Source: Mycolicibacterium komossense
GTDB taxonomy: Bacteria; Actinomycetota; Actinomycetes; Mycobacteriales; Mycobacteriaceae
Length of the DNA: 64,000 nucleotides
Reading direction: 5' to 3'
NCBI RefSeq assembly: GCF_025822605.1
Contig: NZ_JACKTY010000004.1
Span: 92,686-156,685, forward strand
Shown: positions 8,450 to 17,475 of the stretch, piece after piece
How positions within the stretch are numbered: the first letter of the stretch is position 1
How the letters are laid out: every line of letters begins with the position of its first letter
Position numbers and translations under genes: made by a program
Notes under the pieces: generated by a model
Database searches by the model: none
Told to the model about the DNA's origin: nothing
What the model saw: only the letters and a program-made list of their open reading frames with translations

Positions 8450-9511
8450 ATGTCAGACGCTGTACTCGTAACAGGCGCATTCGGGCTGGTAGGGACGGCA
8501 ACAGTCGAGCGCCTCGCCGCCGACGGCCGCCACGTCGTCGCGACCGATCTCGACATCGAGCCCAACCGCAGGGCCGCGGCGAAACTACCGCGCGGCGTCA
8601 CGGTGCGCTACGCCGACCTCACCGACCCCGCCGCCGTCGACACCCTCCTCAGAGACGTTTCCCCGGCGGCGATCATCCACCTCGCCGCCGTCATCGCGCC
8701 GCACTGCTACAGCAGGCATGCCCTGGCGCAGAAGGTCAATGTCGGCGGCACCGCCAACCTGGTGGCCACCGCCGCCACACTGCCCACCCCGCCGCGCTTC
8801 GTCCAGGCCTCCAGCATTGCCGTGTACGGACCACGCAACCCACACCGGATCGGCGATGTCTTGACCGCGCACACCCCGGTCAATCCCTATGACATCTACG
8901 GCGCGCAGAAGGTCGAGGCCGAGAACCTGGTGCGCGACTCGACACTGGACTGGGTGATCCTGCGTCTCGGCGGCGTGCTCACCACGGGAATCAGTCTCGA
9001 TATCAACCCGGACTTCGTTTTCTTCGAGGGTCTGCTGCCGACCGACGGCCGCATCCAGACCGTCGACGTGCGCGACGTGGCACGAGCCTTCGCGGCGGCC
9101 ACCACCGCGGACGCGCTCGGCGAGACGCTGCTGATCGGCGGCGACGACTCCCACCGACTCACCCAGGGCGATATCGGCCCGGCGACCGCGGCCGCGATGG
9201 GCCTCGTCGGTGGCATTCCCATCGGACGCAAAGGCGATCCCAGCAGTGACACCAAGTGGTTTGCTACCGACTGGATGGACGTCACCCGCGCACAGGAAGT
9301 TCTTGGCTTCCAACGTTATTCGTGGCCGGACATGTTGATCGAGACCGCCGAGAACGCGGGCTGGAAGCGGCCACTGATGCGGGTCGCGGCACCCGTGGTG
9401 CGGCAGGTACTCAATCGCCGCGCCGCCTACTACGGCAAGCCAGGCACCTACGCCGATCCGTGGGGTGCGGTAACCGAAAAATGGGGCGATCCACGCCCCG
9501 GTCAACAGTAA
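8450..9511 (+). CDS. NAD(P)-dependent epimerase/dehydratase-family SDR
   Basis: Extended SDR of 353 residues. The nucleotide-binding motif TGAFGLVG is at residues 8-15 and the catalytic YxxxK is YGAQK near residue 148; VILRLGGVLTTG and TVDVRDVARAFA are usual downstream elements. Precise substrate cannot be read from sequence. A KstR-type operator lies upstream, pointing to a sterol or steroid-side-chain role rather than sugar metabolism. The start is supported by a strong GGGGAGGG site 7 nt upstream. Confidence 0.78.
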   Translation: MSDAVLVTGAFGLVGTATVERLAADGRHVVATDLDIEPNRRAAAKLPRGVTVRYADLTDPAAVDTLLRDVSPAAIIHLAAVIAPHCYSRHALAQKVNVGGTANLVATAATLPTPPRFVQASSIAVYGPRNPHRIGDVLTAHTPVNPYDIYGAQKVEAENLVRDSTLDWVILRLGGVLTTGISLDINPDFVFFEGLLPTDGRIQTVDVRDVARAFAAATTADALGETLLIGGDDSHRLTQGDIGPATAAAMGLVGGIPIGRKGDPSSDTKWFATDWMDVTRAQEVLGFQRYSWPDMLIETAENAGWKRPLMRVAAPVVRQVLNRRAAYYGKPGTYADPWGAVTEKWGDPRPGQQ

Positions 9512-9542
9512 CTGCGCCGCAAGCGCCCTAGGATTGGCGCCG

Positions 9543-10766
9543 ATGCTCGAAGAGTTCTCCGTCACCCAGAAACGCGCGTTGGTCGTCATGACGGTCATCG
9601 CGCTGGGTTTCGGGGCGTACTTCCTGCGCAGTTACGTCGTCCTGATGGCGATCGCCGCGGTGCTGGCCTATCTGTTCGCCCCGCTGTACCGACGCCTGCG
9701 GGACCGGTTCAACGCCGGGATCGCCGCCACTCTGACCCTGCTGGCCTCGGTCGCCGTCGTCGGGGTCCCGCTCGCCGGGGTGGTCGCCTTGGCTGTCCTG
9801 CAGATCAGCCAGATGGTGACCGGGATCAGCCACTGGCTGGCCAAGAACGACCTGACGTCACTGGGCCAACAGCTCCTCAACTCGACCAACCAGGCGCTGG
9901 CCAAGGTGCCGTTCATGCACATCACCCTCACGCCCGAGTCGGTGCGCGAAACCATCGCGAAGGTCGGCCAGAACGCCGGCCAGATCGCGCTCGAGTTCGC
10001 CCGCGAATCCGTCGGCAGCCTCGCCGGGATCGTGACGTCGGCGATCATCTTCCTGTATGTGTTCCTGGCGCTGATCGTCAACGGCGACAAGGTGTTAGCA
10101 CTGTTTCGCGATCTGAACCCGTTGGGGCCGCAGGTGTCCGACATCTACTTGGCGAAGGTCGGGGCGATGGTCACCGCGACGGTCCGCGGCCAGTTCGTCA
10201 TCGCGACCTTCCAGGGCGTGGCGGGTGCGATCTCGATCTACATCGGCGGAATCCACGACGGATTCTTCATGTTCGTCATCTTCTTGACGGTGCTGTCGTT
10301 CATCCCGCTGGGCAGCGGCATCGTCACGATCCCGCTCGGCATCGGAATGGCACTGTTCGGCAACGTCGCCGGCGGCATCTTCGTGGTGGTGTTCCACATC
10401 GTCGTCGTCACCAGCATCGACAATCTGCTGCGGCCGTTCCTGGTGCCCAAGAGTGCCCACCTCAATGCGGCGCTGATGCTGTTGGCGGTCTTTGCCGGCC
10501 TGAAGATGTTCGGCTTCCCGGGGATCGTGCTCGGGCCGGTGCTGATGATCATCATCGTCACCACGATCAGCGTGTATCTGGCCGTCTACAAGGGCGCGCC
10601 GCTGGACACCCTGACCGAGGACGACGATGACGCGGCCGACGACAACAAGAAAACCCGGTGGCACCGGCTCTGGGAGATCATCACGCAGCGCTCGAAACCG
10701 TCAGCGGAGGAGCCGATGGATCCGCCCGGACCGAAAGCGCTCGCTAGCCCGACAGCCGAGTCGTAA
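9543..10766 (+). CDS. AI-2E-family transporter/permease (Rv1101c-like)
   Basis: Polytopic membrane protein of about 407 residues with the AI-2E/PerM layout: N-terminal helix pairs (residues 15-90), a long soluble linker, and a C-terminal bundle with SFIPLGSGIVTIPLGIG, SIDNLLRPFLVPKSAHLN and GLKMFGFPGIVLGPVLM. The charged, acidic C-tail (residues 365-400) is cytoplasmic. The family exports small molecules or ions; the true substrate here is unknown. An upstream in-frame TTG at 9534 exists, but AGGA lies at a better distance from the ATG at 9543. Its end overlaps the convergent hydrolase by 23 nt. Confidence 0.8.
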   Translation: MLEEFSVTQKRALVVMTVIALGFGAYFLRSYVVLMAIAAVLAYLFAPLYRRLRDRFNAGIAATLTLLASVAVVGVPLAGVVALAVLQISQMVTGISHWLAKNDLTSLGQQLLNSTNQALAKVPFMHITLTPESVRETIAKVGQNAGQIALEFARESVGSLAGIVTSAIIFLYVFLALIVNGDKVLALFRDLNPLGPQVSDIYLAKVGAMVTATVRGQFVIATFQGVAGAISIYIGGIHDGFFMFVIFLTVLSFIPLGSGIVTIPLGIGMALFGNVAGGIFVVVFHIVVVTSIDNLLRPFLVPKSAHLNAALMLLAVFAGLKMFGFPGIVLGPVLMIIIVTTISVYLAVYKGAPLDTLTEDDDDAADDNKKTRWHRLWEIITQRSKPSAEEPMDPPGPKALASPTAES

Positions 10767-11544
10767 GGAATTCGACCACCCGTTTGCGCGCCTCGTAGGC
10801 GGGGTGCCCGTCGCGCTCGCGAACCTGATCGGTCAGCACCGAATGCGCCATCCGGGCGAAGCCGTGCTCGTTACCCGGTGAGGAGTCGATCTCGATGACT
10901 TCGAAGGCGTCACCCAGGCGCTGCCGCAGCGTCGCAAAGCGCTCCCCCGGAACCGCTTTGTCGCCGGTGAAGCGCAGGCCGATCGCGCACAACCCGTCCT
11001 TCTCGGCGCGGCGGACGACGATCTTCATCTCGGCGTCGCTCAACCCCGGGTCGCGGCGCTGCGCAGGCGTCACGGGGAAGGGCACCGACGGCTGACTCAG
11101 CACCGGCGCCAGCACCGCGTCGTCGACCGCGGCAGCCAACGCGAACCCACCCGTGAAGCACATACCGATCACCCCCACCCCGGGCCCGGGGGTGCGCGCG
11201 TTGAGATCCCGGGCCAGTGCCCGCAGGAACAGCGCGACCGGACGTTCCTTGTTGGTGGCGAAAGCGGCGAACTCCTTTGCGATACACGCTCTGGTGATCG
11301 TCGACGCCGTATAGCCGGGAGCGATCGCCTTACCCGGCTCTCCGAACAGCGAGGGCATAGCCACGGTGAAGCCGTTGTCCACCAAGTGATTACCCAACCC
11401 CAGCACACCGGGGTGGATACCAGGAATCTCGGGAATCAGGATGACCCCGGGACCTTCGCCCCGCTGATAGACGTCATGGGTATAGCCGCCGCCGGTGAAG
11501 GGTGTCGCGCCCCACCCGGTCAGATCGGCCTCGGGTGCAGTCAA
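10744..11544 (-). CDS. Dienelactone hydrolase-family protein
   Basis: Alpha/beta-hydrolase of the carboxymethylenebutenolidase type, about 266 residues. GVILIPEIPGIHPGVLGL leads into the core, the nucleophile is Cys in GVIGMCFTGGFAL (G-x-C-x-G, as in true dienelactone hydrolases), and a late His is in GNEHGFARM. I prefer the TTG at 11544 because AAGGGGATGAG precedes it; an upstream in-frame TTG at 11577 has no ribosome site and overlaps a small tandem repeat. It lies 61 nt downstream of the DUF4245 gene and could be co-transcribed. Substrate unknown. Confidence 0.8.
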   Translation of the reverse strand: MTAPEADLTGWGATPFTGGGYTHDVYQRGEGPGVILIPEIPGIHPGVLGLGNHLVDNGFTVAMPSLFGEPGKAIAPGYTASTITRACIAKEFAAFATNKERPVALFLRALARDLNARTPGPGVGVIGMCFTGGFALAAAVDDAVLAPVLSQPSVPFPVTPAQRRDPGLSDAEMKIVVRRAEKDGLCAIGLRFTGDKAVPGERFATLRQRLGDAFEVIEIDSSPGNEHGFARMAHSVLTDQVRERDGHPAYEARKRVVEFLTTRLSG

Positions 11545-11586
11545 CTCATCCCCTTCGATCCGGCCAGTCTTCCTCAACGGCCATTG

Positions 11587-11617
11587 GGCTCAGCGTTTGT
11601 CTGGCTCAGCGTTTGTC
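11587..11617. repeat. 15-bp tandem duplication at the DUF4245 3' end
   Basis: GGCTCAGCGTTTGTC occurs twice (11587-11601 and 11603-11617) with a single base between. The right copy holds the end of the DUF4245 gene (DKR-stop); the left copy lies just beyond the stop and repeats the same stop codon. It looks like a local slippage duplication. Confidence 0.8.
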
Positions 11618-12256
11618 GGGCAGAGGCGACTGCGTCTGCGTCGCCGTCGCCAGAGTACGGAACTGATCGGACGAGCCGGCCCCGGTGATGGCGAGCTGGG
11701 TGGATCCGCCCTGGCCCGTCAATCGCGTCGTCCACACCGGTTCCGCCGCACCGTCGTCGGCGGAGCCACCCTCGTAGACGATCCACTTCTGGCCCGCAAC
11801 GTCCTGGGTGCCGGTCGGGTACATGCCGGGGTGCAGGGAGGCGACCAGCTTGTCTTCGTCGGCGTCGCTCTGGGTCAGGCTGAGGTACATGCCGGTCGGC
11901 GTCAGGTAGCCGACGGTCGAGACCAACGCCTTCACCGACCGACCCGTCGCGGGATCGGTGCGGCCACCGTCCAGACCGTTCCTGGCCCCCGAGTTGGCCT
12001 GCCAACCCTGCGGCAATGCGGGCAGCCGGATCGGGAAACCCAATGTCTGCGCATCCGATTTCAGGGCGGTGACGGAGTCGTAGGTGGGCACCTTTCCGGA
12101 CTTCGGACCGGTGGGCGCGAACGAACACATCCCGACCAGTCCTGCCAGCGCAATGCATGCCACCACCAGGGGCGCCATCGACCAGAACATGTCGCGGCCG
12201 TCCTGCAACAACCGCGACTTCGCGGGCGGAGGAGCTGGCTGCGGCTGGGTACTCAC
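11606..12256 (-). CDS. DUF4245 membrane-anchored protein (Rv1100-like)
   Basis: 216 residues. A short proline-rich cytoplasmic tail is followed by one transmembrane helix (about residues 28-48, MAPLVVACIALAGLVGM) and an extracytoplasmic domain of about 165 residues with FPIRLPALPQGWQANSG and QKWIVYEGG, which is the DUF4245 pattern. GTG at 12256 is preceded by TGGAG. The frame stays open far upstream antisense to glpX, but that part is non-coding in character. It is divergent from glpX with 54 bp between, the same arrangement as the recalled Rv1100/Rv1099c pair. Function unknown. Confidence 0.8.
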   Translation of the reverse strand: MSTQPQPAPPPAKSRLLQDGRDMFWSMAPLVVACIALAGLVGMCSFAPTGPKSGKVPTYDSVTALKSDAQTLGFPIRLPALPQGWQANSGARNGLDGGRTDPATGRSVKALVSTVGYLTPTGMYLSLTQSDADEDKLVASLHPGMYPTGTQDVAGQKWIVYEGGSADDGAAEPVWTTRLTGQGGSTQLAITGAGSSDQFRTLATATQTQSPLPDKR

Positions 12257-12310
12257 TGCTCCAGTATCCCAGCTCCCAACACGTAACCCTCTTCTGGGAG
12301 AATCACCAGC

Positions 12311-13375
12311 ATGACTGGCCCAGCTCCCACCCCCCAGCCCGACCAGGCCGCACCCCGTCGACGCGAGGCCCCAGACCGCAACCTCGCTCTGGAACTGGTC
12401 CGGGTCACCGAGGCCGGCGCAATGGCCGCGGGGCGGTGGGTCGGCCGTGGCGACAAAGAAGGCGGTGACGGGGCAGCCGTCGACGCGATGCGCGAACTCG
12501 TCAACTCCGTCTCGATGCGCGGCGTCGTGGTGATCGGCGAAGGCGAGAAGGACAACGCGCCGATGCTCTACAACGGCGAAGAGGTCGGCAACGGCGACGG
12601 CCCGGACTGCGATTTCGCGGTCGACCCCGTCGACGGCACCACCCTGATGAGCAAGGGCATGCCCAACGCCATCTCGGTGCTGGCCGTCGCCGAGCGCGGG
12701 GCGATGTTCGACCCGTCGGCGGTGTTCTACATGAACAAGATCGCCGTCGGTCCCGACGCCGTCGACGTCATCGACATCACCGCGCCGATCGGCGAGAACA
12801 TCCGCCGCGTGGCCAAGGTCCGCAAATCCTCCGTCGCCGACATCACGGTCTGCGTGCTCGACCGGCCCCGGCACAACCAGTTGATGCACGACGTCCGCGA
12901 CGCGGGTGCCCGGATCCGGCTGATCTCCGACGGCGACGTCGCGGGCGCCATCGCGGCCTGCCGGCCCGGCTCGGGCACCGACATGCTCGCCGGCATCGGC
13001 GGCACCCCGGAAGGCATCATCACCGCCGCCGCGATCCGCTGCATGGGCGGCGCCATCCAGGCAGTGCTGGCACCCACCGATGACGCCGAGAAGCAGAAGG
13101 CCCTCGATGCGGGCCACGACCTGGACAAGGTGCTCTTCACCGAGGACCTGGTCTCCGGTGAGAACGTTTTCTTCTCCGCAACCGGCGTCACCGACGGCGA
13201 CCTCCTGCAGGGGGTGCGCTACTTCGGCGGCGGCTGCACCACCCAATCGATCGTGATGCGGTCCAAGTCCGGCACGGTCCGGATGATCGAGGCCTACCAC
13301 CGGCTGTCCAAGCTCAACGAATACTCCGCGGTGGACTTCACCGGGGATCTCACTGCAGCACATCCACTTCCGTAA
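12311..13375 (+). CDS. glpX: Fructose-1,6-bisphosphatase class II
   Basis: GlpX-type FBPase, 354 residues, hydrolysing fructose-1,6-bisphosphate to fructose-6-phosphate, the gluconeogenic step essential for growth on lipids in mycobacteria. Metal-site and substrate motifs are visible: [33 protein letters not shown] and [20 protein letters not shown]. Start at the first ATG after a short gap. fumC follows after 18 nt with a GGGAG site, so the two form an operon as in other mycobacteria. Confidence 0.96.
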   Translation: MTGPAPTPQPDQAAPRRREAPDRNLALELVRVTEAGAMAAGRWVGRGDKEGGDGAAVDAMRELVNSVSMRGVVVIGEGEKDNAPMLYNGEEVGNGDGPDCDFAVDPVDGTTLMSKGMPNAISVLAVAERGAMFDPSAVFYMNKIAVGPDAVDVIDITAPIGENIRRVAKVRKSSVADITVCVLDRPRHNQLMHDVRDAGARIRLISDGDVAGAIAACRPGSGTDMLAGIGGTPEGIITAAAIRCMGGAIQAVLAPTDDAEKQKALDAGHDLDKVLFTEDLVSGENVFFSATGVTDGDLLQGVRYFGGGCTTQSIVMRSKSGTVRMIEAYHRLSKLNEYSAVDFTGDLTAAHPLP

Positions 13376-13393
13376 TCGATCAAAAGGGAGCAC

Positions 13394-14818
13394 ATGCCCG
13401 ACAACGCTGTCGACAAAGCCCGCGAGGCCGAATACCGCATCGAGCACGACACCATGGGCGAGGTCAAGGTGCCCATCAAGGCTCTGTGGCGGGCCCAGAC
13501 CCAGCGCGCGGTGGAGAACTTCCCGATCTCGTTCCGGGGCCTTGAGCGCACCCAGATCCGGGCACTCGGCCTGCTGAAAGCCGCTTGCGCCCAGGTGAAC
13601 AAGGACCTGGGGTTGCTCGATGCGGAGAAGGCCGACGCCATCATCGCCGCGGCCGGCGAGATCGCCGACGGTCTGCACGACGACCAGTTCCCGATCGACG
13701 TGTTCCAGACCGGCTCCGGCACCAGCTCGAATATGAACGCCAACGAGGTGATCGCGTCGATCGCCGCCGCCAATGGCGTGACGGTGCACCCCAACGACCA
13801 TGTCAACATGTCGCAGAGCTCGAACGACACCTTCCCCACCGCCACACACATCGCGGCCACCGAAGCCGCTGTGCGCCAGCTGATTCCGGCCCTCGAGGTA
13901 CTGCACGAGTCGCTGGCGGTCAAGGCCAAGCAGTGGCGCACGGTGGTCAAGTCCGGCCGCACGCACCTGATGGACGCCGTCCCGGTGACCCTGGGCCAGG
14001 AATTCGGCGGCTACGCCCGTCAGATCGAGGCCGGCATAGAAAGAGTGCGCGGGGCGTTACCCCGTCTTGGTGAGCTGGCGATCGGCGGCACCGCCGTCGG
14101 TACCGGCCTCAACGCGCCCGACGGTTTCGGCGCGAAGGTCGTCGAGGTCTTGGTCAGCGACACCGGCCTGGCCGAATTGCGCACGGCGAAGGACTCTTTC
14201 GAGGCTCAGGCAGCGCGCGACGGCCTGGTCGAGGCGTCCGGTGCCCTCAAGACCATCGCCGTGTCGCTGACCAAGATCGCCAACGACATCCGCTGGATGG
14301 GGTCGGGCCCGCTGACCGGTCTGGGCGAGCTCGCGCTTCCCGATCTGCAGCCGGGCAGCTCGATCATGCCGGGCAAGGTGAATCCGGTGCTGCCCGAGGC
14401 GGTCACGCAGGTCGCCGCCCAGGTCATCGGTAACGACGCCGCCGTCACCGTCGGTGGACTTTCCGGCGCTTTCGAACTCAACGTCTACATTCCGATGATG
14501 GCCCGCAACGTGCTGGAGTCGTTCACGTTGCTGGCCAACGTGTCTCGGCTGTTCGCCGCGAAGTGCATCGACGGGCTGGTCGCCAACGAGGCACACCTGC
14601 GCGAACTGGCTGAGTCGTCACCGTCGATCGTGACCCCGCTGAACTCGGCGATCGGCTACGAGGAGGCCGCCAAGGTCGCCAAGGAAGCCCTCAAAGAGCG
14701 CAAAACCATTCGGCAGACTGTCATCGACCGCGGTCTGATCGGCGACAAGCTCTCCGAGGCCGAACTGGACAAGCGCCTCGACGTGCTGGCGATGGCGAAA
14801 GTACAAGACGGCGACTAG
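13394..14818 (+). CDS. fumC: Fumarate hydratase class II
   Basis: Class II (iron-independent) fumarase, 474 residues, converting fumarate to malate in the TCA cycle. Family signatures are [34 protein letters not shown] and the fumarase-lyase signature [11 protein letters not shown] with the catalytic Ser loop. AAAGGGAG sits 7 nt before the ATG. Downstream partner of glpX; the transcript is followed by a long palindromic hairpin. Confidence 0.96.
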   Translation: MPDNAVDKAREAEYRIEHDTMGEVKVPIKALWRAQTQRAVENFPISFRGLERTQIRALGLLKAACAQVNKDLGLLDAEKADAIIAAAGEIADGLHDDQFPIDVFQTGSGTSSNMNANEVIASIAAANGVTVHPNDHVNMSQSSNDTFPTATHIAATEAAVRQLIPALEVLHESLAVKAKQWRTVVKSGRTHLMDAVPVTLGQEFGGYARQIEAGIERVRGALPRLGELAIGGTAVGTGLNAPDGFGAKVVEVLVSDTGLAELRTAKDSFEAQAARDGLVEASGALKTIAVSLTKIANDIRWMGSGPLTGLGELALPDLQPGSSIMPGKVNPVLPEAVTQVAAQVIGNDAAVTVGGLSGAFELNVYIPMMARNVLESFTLLANVSRLFAAKCIDGLVANEAHLRELAESSPSIVTPLNSAIGYEEAAKVAKEALKERKTIRQTVIDRGLIGDKLSEAELDKRLDVLAMAKVQDGD

Positions 14819-14822
14819 CTGC

Positions 14823-14871
14823 GATTTCGGCGTGTTCGTAACCGCTGACCGGTTACGAACACGCCGAAATC
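14823..14871. terminator. Bidirectional hairpin between fumC and DUF732 gene
   Basis: A perfect inverted repeat of 22 bp per arm, beginning GATTTCGGCGTGTTCG and closing with CGAACACGCCGAAATC, around the 5-nt loop CTGAC. It fills the 54-bp gap between two convergent genes and has no U-tract, as is common for mycobacterial terminators. A variant with the same length and core is at 23640-23688. Confidence 0.8.
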
Positions 14872-14872
14872 A

Positions 14873-15229
14873 CTAGGCTGGGGCGCGGTAGCCGCCGGCA
14901 GTCTGGCGCAGGGCCCAGATCTGGGCCGGGCACAGCTCCTGGGTGGCCTGACTCAACAGGTAGGACACCGAGAACTCGTCATTGGTGTCGAAATCGGTGC
15001 GGATCGACTGCGCCAACGCCGGGTAACCCTCGCCCGCGGCCAACCGGTCGCACATGCTGTAGCCGTAGCCCAGGGCGGCGTCGGCGTTGGCGAAGTGATA
15101 GACCGGCCGGACGGTGACGTTGATCAGATAGCCCAGCTGATCGGCCTGCGCCGCCGGCGCCAGGGTGACACTCGCCAGTGTTGCCGCGGTCGCCGTGAGC
15201 ACAGCCGCCGCTAAAGTCCGGACCTTCAT
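14873..15229 (-). CDS. DUF732-type secreted protein
   Basis: Small exported protein of 118 residues. Residues 1-29 are a signal peptide (basic start MKVR, Ala/Thr/Leu-rich core, cleavage near APAAQA-D). The mature part carries two cysteines (about residues 69 and 101) spaced as in DUF732 proteins of mycobacteria, probably a disulfide, and the segment LGYGYSMCDRLAAG. Role unknown. The fumC hairpin separates it from the convergent gene. Confidence 0.75.
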   Translation of the reverse strand: MKVRTLAAAVLTATAATLASVTLAPAAQADQLGYLINVTVRPVYHFANADAALGYGYSMCDRLAAGEGYPALAQSIRTDFDTNDEFSVSYLLSQATQELCPAQIWALRQTAGGYRAPA

Positions 15230-15258
15230 AACGCCTGAAGATAGCCGACCGCGCGAAG

Positions 15259-16482
15259 TTACGGACTGGTAGTCCGCCCGCCGCTGCCCAACCGGTCGCG
15301 GGCCACCAGCCGGATGCCCAGTGGCGCGGTCACGCTGTGCAACACCAAACTGAATACGACGGTCACGGCCACCGCCTGCGTGATCAGGTCGGTCTGCTGC
15401 AGTTCACCCCGCTCGATCATCAGCAGCCCCAGCACCAACGTGCCGATTCCACGCGGGCCGAACCACCCGATGAACAGTCGGCTTCTGGCGGGCATCCCGC
15501 TGCCGAGCAGCGCGACGGATACTGCCGCCAGCCGGACCACCACCACTGCGACGGCGGCGAACACGAAGACCCGCCAGCCGGCGTCGCGCCAACCGACGAT
15601 CACCGCATAGCCGCCGAACAGGGCAAAGACGACCAGCTCCAGCAGCTGACCGGTGGCGTCGGAGAACTGCGTCTGCTCGATCACGGCCTTGCGGCGGTTA
15701 GCCACGGCGAAGGCGAGCCCACCGGCGAACGCGGCTACGAAACCGCTGCCGTGCAACTGCTCGGCCAACTCGAAGCAGACCAGCGCGACGGCCAGTGTGG
15801 CCAGCTGCGCCCAGACGTCGTTCATCCAGCCCCGCTGGCGCGACAGCGCAATCACCCATCCGCCGGCGAAACCGACGACCAGGCCCACACCGAGGGACAG
15901 GAACTCGGTGCGGAGCAGGAACGTACCCCACCGGGTGGGGTCGTGGTCGGCTCGATCCGATGCGAGTGCCAGCGCCGCCAGCATGGCCGCGAGAGCGAAC
16001 CCGTCGTAGCACCCGCTCTCTGCGGACAGTGCATGACGCACTGCTTCCGGAACACGACGGTCGTCGAGCAGGGCTTCGATCAACGCCACCTCGGTCGGGG
16101 CGATGATGGCAGCAAGGCAGACCGCCTCCCAGACGGGCATCACCGGCAACACCAGCAGCGCGGTAACGGTGCCGAGCAGCAGTGACAGCGGGATCCCGAC
16201 CACCAGCAGCCGGAATGTGACGTGCCTGCGGCGCACCAGAGCTGGCAGGTCGAGTTCGGCAGCCTGGTTGAAAAGAATCACCGTCAATGCGAGTTGCGCC
16301 AGCACAGTGAAGCTGTGCGCGTCAGGCCCGGCGTCGATGACCCCGAAGGCAAATGGCCCCAGCACTATTCCGAACGCGATGAAGATCAGCGCGGGCGCGA
16401 CGTACCAACGAACGACCACGCCGGAGACCACCGCGTAGCACAACACCAGAATCGTCAGCACGAAGACGGTGTTGGTGGCCAT
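15259..16482 (-). CDS. Cation:proton antiporter (CPA/NhaP-like)
   Basis: 407-residue membrane protein with about 12-13 helices, typical of monovalent cation/H+ antiporters. Features include VVRWYVAPALIFIAFGIVLGP near the N-terminus, AAIIAPTEVALIEALLDD with the charged ion-path helix, and FIGWFGPRGIGTLVLGLL near residue 350, the conserved G-[WP]-x-GxRG pattern. No C-terminal TrkA-type regulatory domain. Likely exports Na+ or K+ in exchange for protons; specificity cannot be read. Single gene between DUF732 and the deacetylase; no equivalent at this place in M. tuberculosis that I recall. Confidence 0.82.
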   Translation of the reverse strand: MATNTVFVLTILVLCYAVVSGVVVRWYVAPALIFIAFGIVLGPFAFGVIDAGPDAHSFTVLAQLALTVILFNQAAELDLPALVRRRHVTFRLLVVGIPLSLLLGTVTALLVLPVMPVWEAVCLAAIIAPTEVALIEALLDDRRVPEAVRHALSAESGCYDGFALAAMLAALALASDRADHDPTRWGTFLLRTEFLSLGVGLVVGFAGGWVIALSRQRGWMNDVWAQLATLAVALVCFELAEQLHGSGFVAAFAGGLAFAVANRRKAVIEQTQFSDATGQLLELVVFALFGGYAVIVGWRDAGWRVFVFAAVAVVVVRLAAVSVALLGSGMPARSRLFIGWFGPRGIGTLVLGLLMIERGELQQTDLITQAVAVTVVFSLVLHSVTAPLGIRLVARDRLGSGGRTTSP

Positions 16483-16530
16483 CGCAGTTAACCTAGCGAC
16501 CGCGTCCGCTCTGCGCCCACCGGCCCGCGC

Positions 16531-17412
16531 TCAGGCCCCGTTGTTCGGGCCGCCGGAGTTCTGGCCGGGGATGTCGGTGATCGGCAAGTTCGGCATCGGC
16601 GCCGGCGACGGGGTGGCCGGCAGTGTCGGAATCTCGGCGGCCGGAATGTCCATCAGGCCGTTGACGGGTGGACCGTTGTCGCGGCTGCCGTAGGTACTGC
16701 CCGGTGCCCGCGGCCCGAGCATCTGGCTGACCGTCACCATGTGGTAGCCGTTGGCCTTCAGCACCGGCAGGAACTGATAGATCAGGTCGACAGTCGATGA
16801 GTAGGCGTCGTGGAACAACACCACCGAATTCGGCTTGATCTGAGACATCAGCATGTAGCGGGTCGCGGCGGTGTTGGCGTCATTGGCCCAGTCGAAGGGG
16901 ATGACGTCCCAGTTGATATCGGCCAGGCCCTGTTTCTTCGCCTCGGCCAGTACCTGATCGTTGATCAGGCCGCCGGCGGTGCGGACCAGGACCGGACGCT
17001 GGCCCGTCGCCGCCTCGATCGCGTCGCTGGCCTTGCTGAACTGCGCGGGGATGTCCTCGGGCGGAATCGTCGTCATGTTGGGGTGTTCCCAGGTGTGGCT
17101 GCCCAGTTCCATCCCCGCGTCGACGACACGCTTGGCACCGGCCGGGTTGGCGGCCACCTTGTTCCCGATCTCGAAGAACGTCGCCTTGGCGTCGTTGTCC
17201 TTGAGGATCTGCAGCAGTCGGTCGGTGTACGGGCTGGGCCCGTCGTCGAAGGTCAGGGCGATGCACTTCACCAACGAACAGTCCACCTCGTCGGCCTTGG
17301 CGACCCTGACGTGGCCGGTGAATCCGCCGATCACGACGACGGCGACACCTGCGCAGACGCCGATCGCGGTCCGCCAGTACGCCCAGGACGGACTATCGGG
17401 ACGTCTACGCAC
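16531..17412 (-). CDS. Polysaccharide deacetylase (NodB-fold, Rv1096-like)
   Basis: Carbohydrate esterase family 4 deacetylase, 293 residues. An N-terminal uncleaved anchor or signal (residues 12-36) is followed by the NodB domain: IALTFDDGPSPYT (motif 1), LGSHTWEHPNM (motif 2, zinc histidines), and VVLFHDAYSSTVD near the end. The family removes N-acetyl groups from peptidoglycan or other polysaccharides outside the membrane, reducing lysozyme sensitivity. The C-tail (residues 245-293) is Pro/Gly-rich and low complexity. Its place beside phoH2 matches Rv1096-Rv1095. Confidence 0.87.
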   Translation of the reverse strand: MRRRPDSPSWAYWRTAIGVCAGVAVVVIGGFTGHVRVAKADEVDCSLVKCIALTFDDGPSPYTDRLLQILKDNDAKATFFEIGNKVAANPAGAKRVVDAGMELGSHTWEHPNMTTIPPEDIPAQFSKASDAIEAATGQRPVLVRTAGGLINDQVLAEAKKQGLADINWDVIPFDWANDANTAATRYMLMSQIKPNSVVLFHDAYSSTVDLIYQFLPVLKANGYHMVTVSQMLGPRAPGSTYGSRDNGPPVNGLMDIPAAEIPTLPATPSPAPMPNLPITDIPGQNSGGPNNGA

Positions 17413-17475
17413 GATCGCAGCCTACCGAGCGAGCCTGGCGGTCGCCTTCGAGCCGCGACCGCCAAGCCACTCAGA

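Noticed and set aside
11606..13966. A 786-codon minus-strand frame across glpX and the start of fumC
   Set aside because: Only the last 216 codons (DUF4245) are coding. The rest is antisense to strongly conserved glpX and fumC and has the Gly/Val/Asp/Arg-rich composition of a GC-driven shadow frame.
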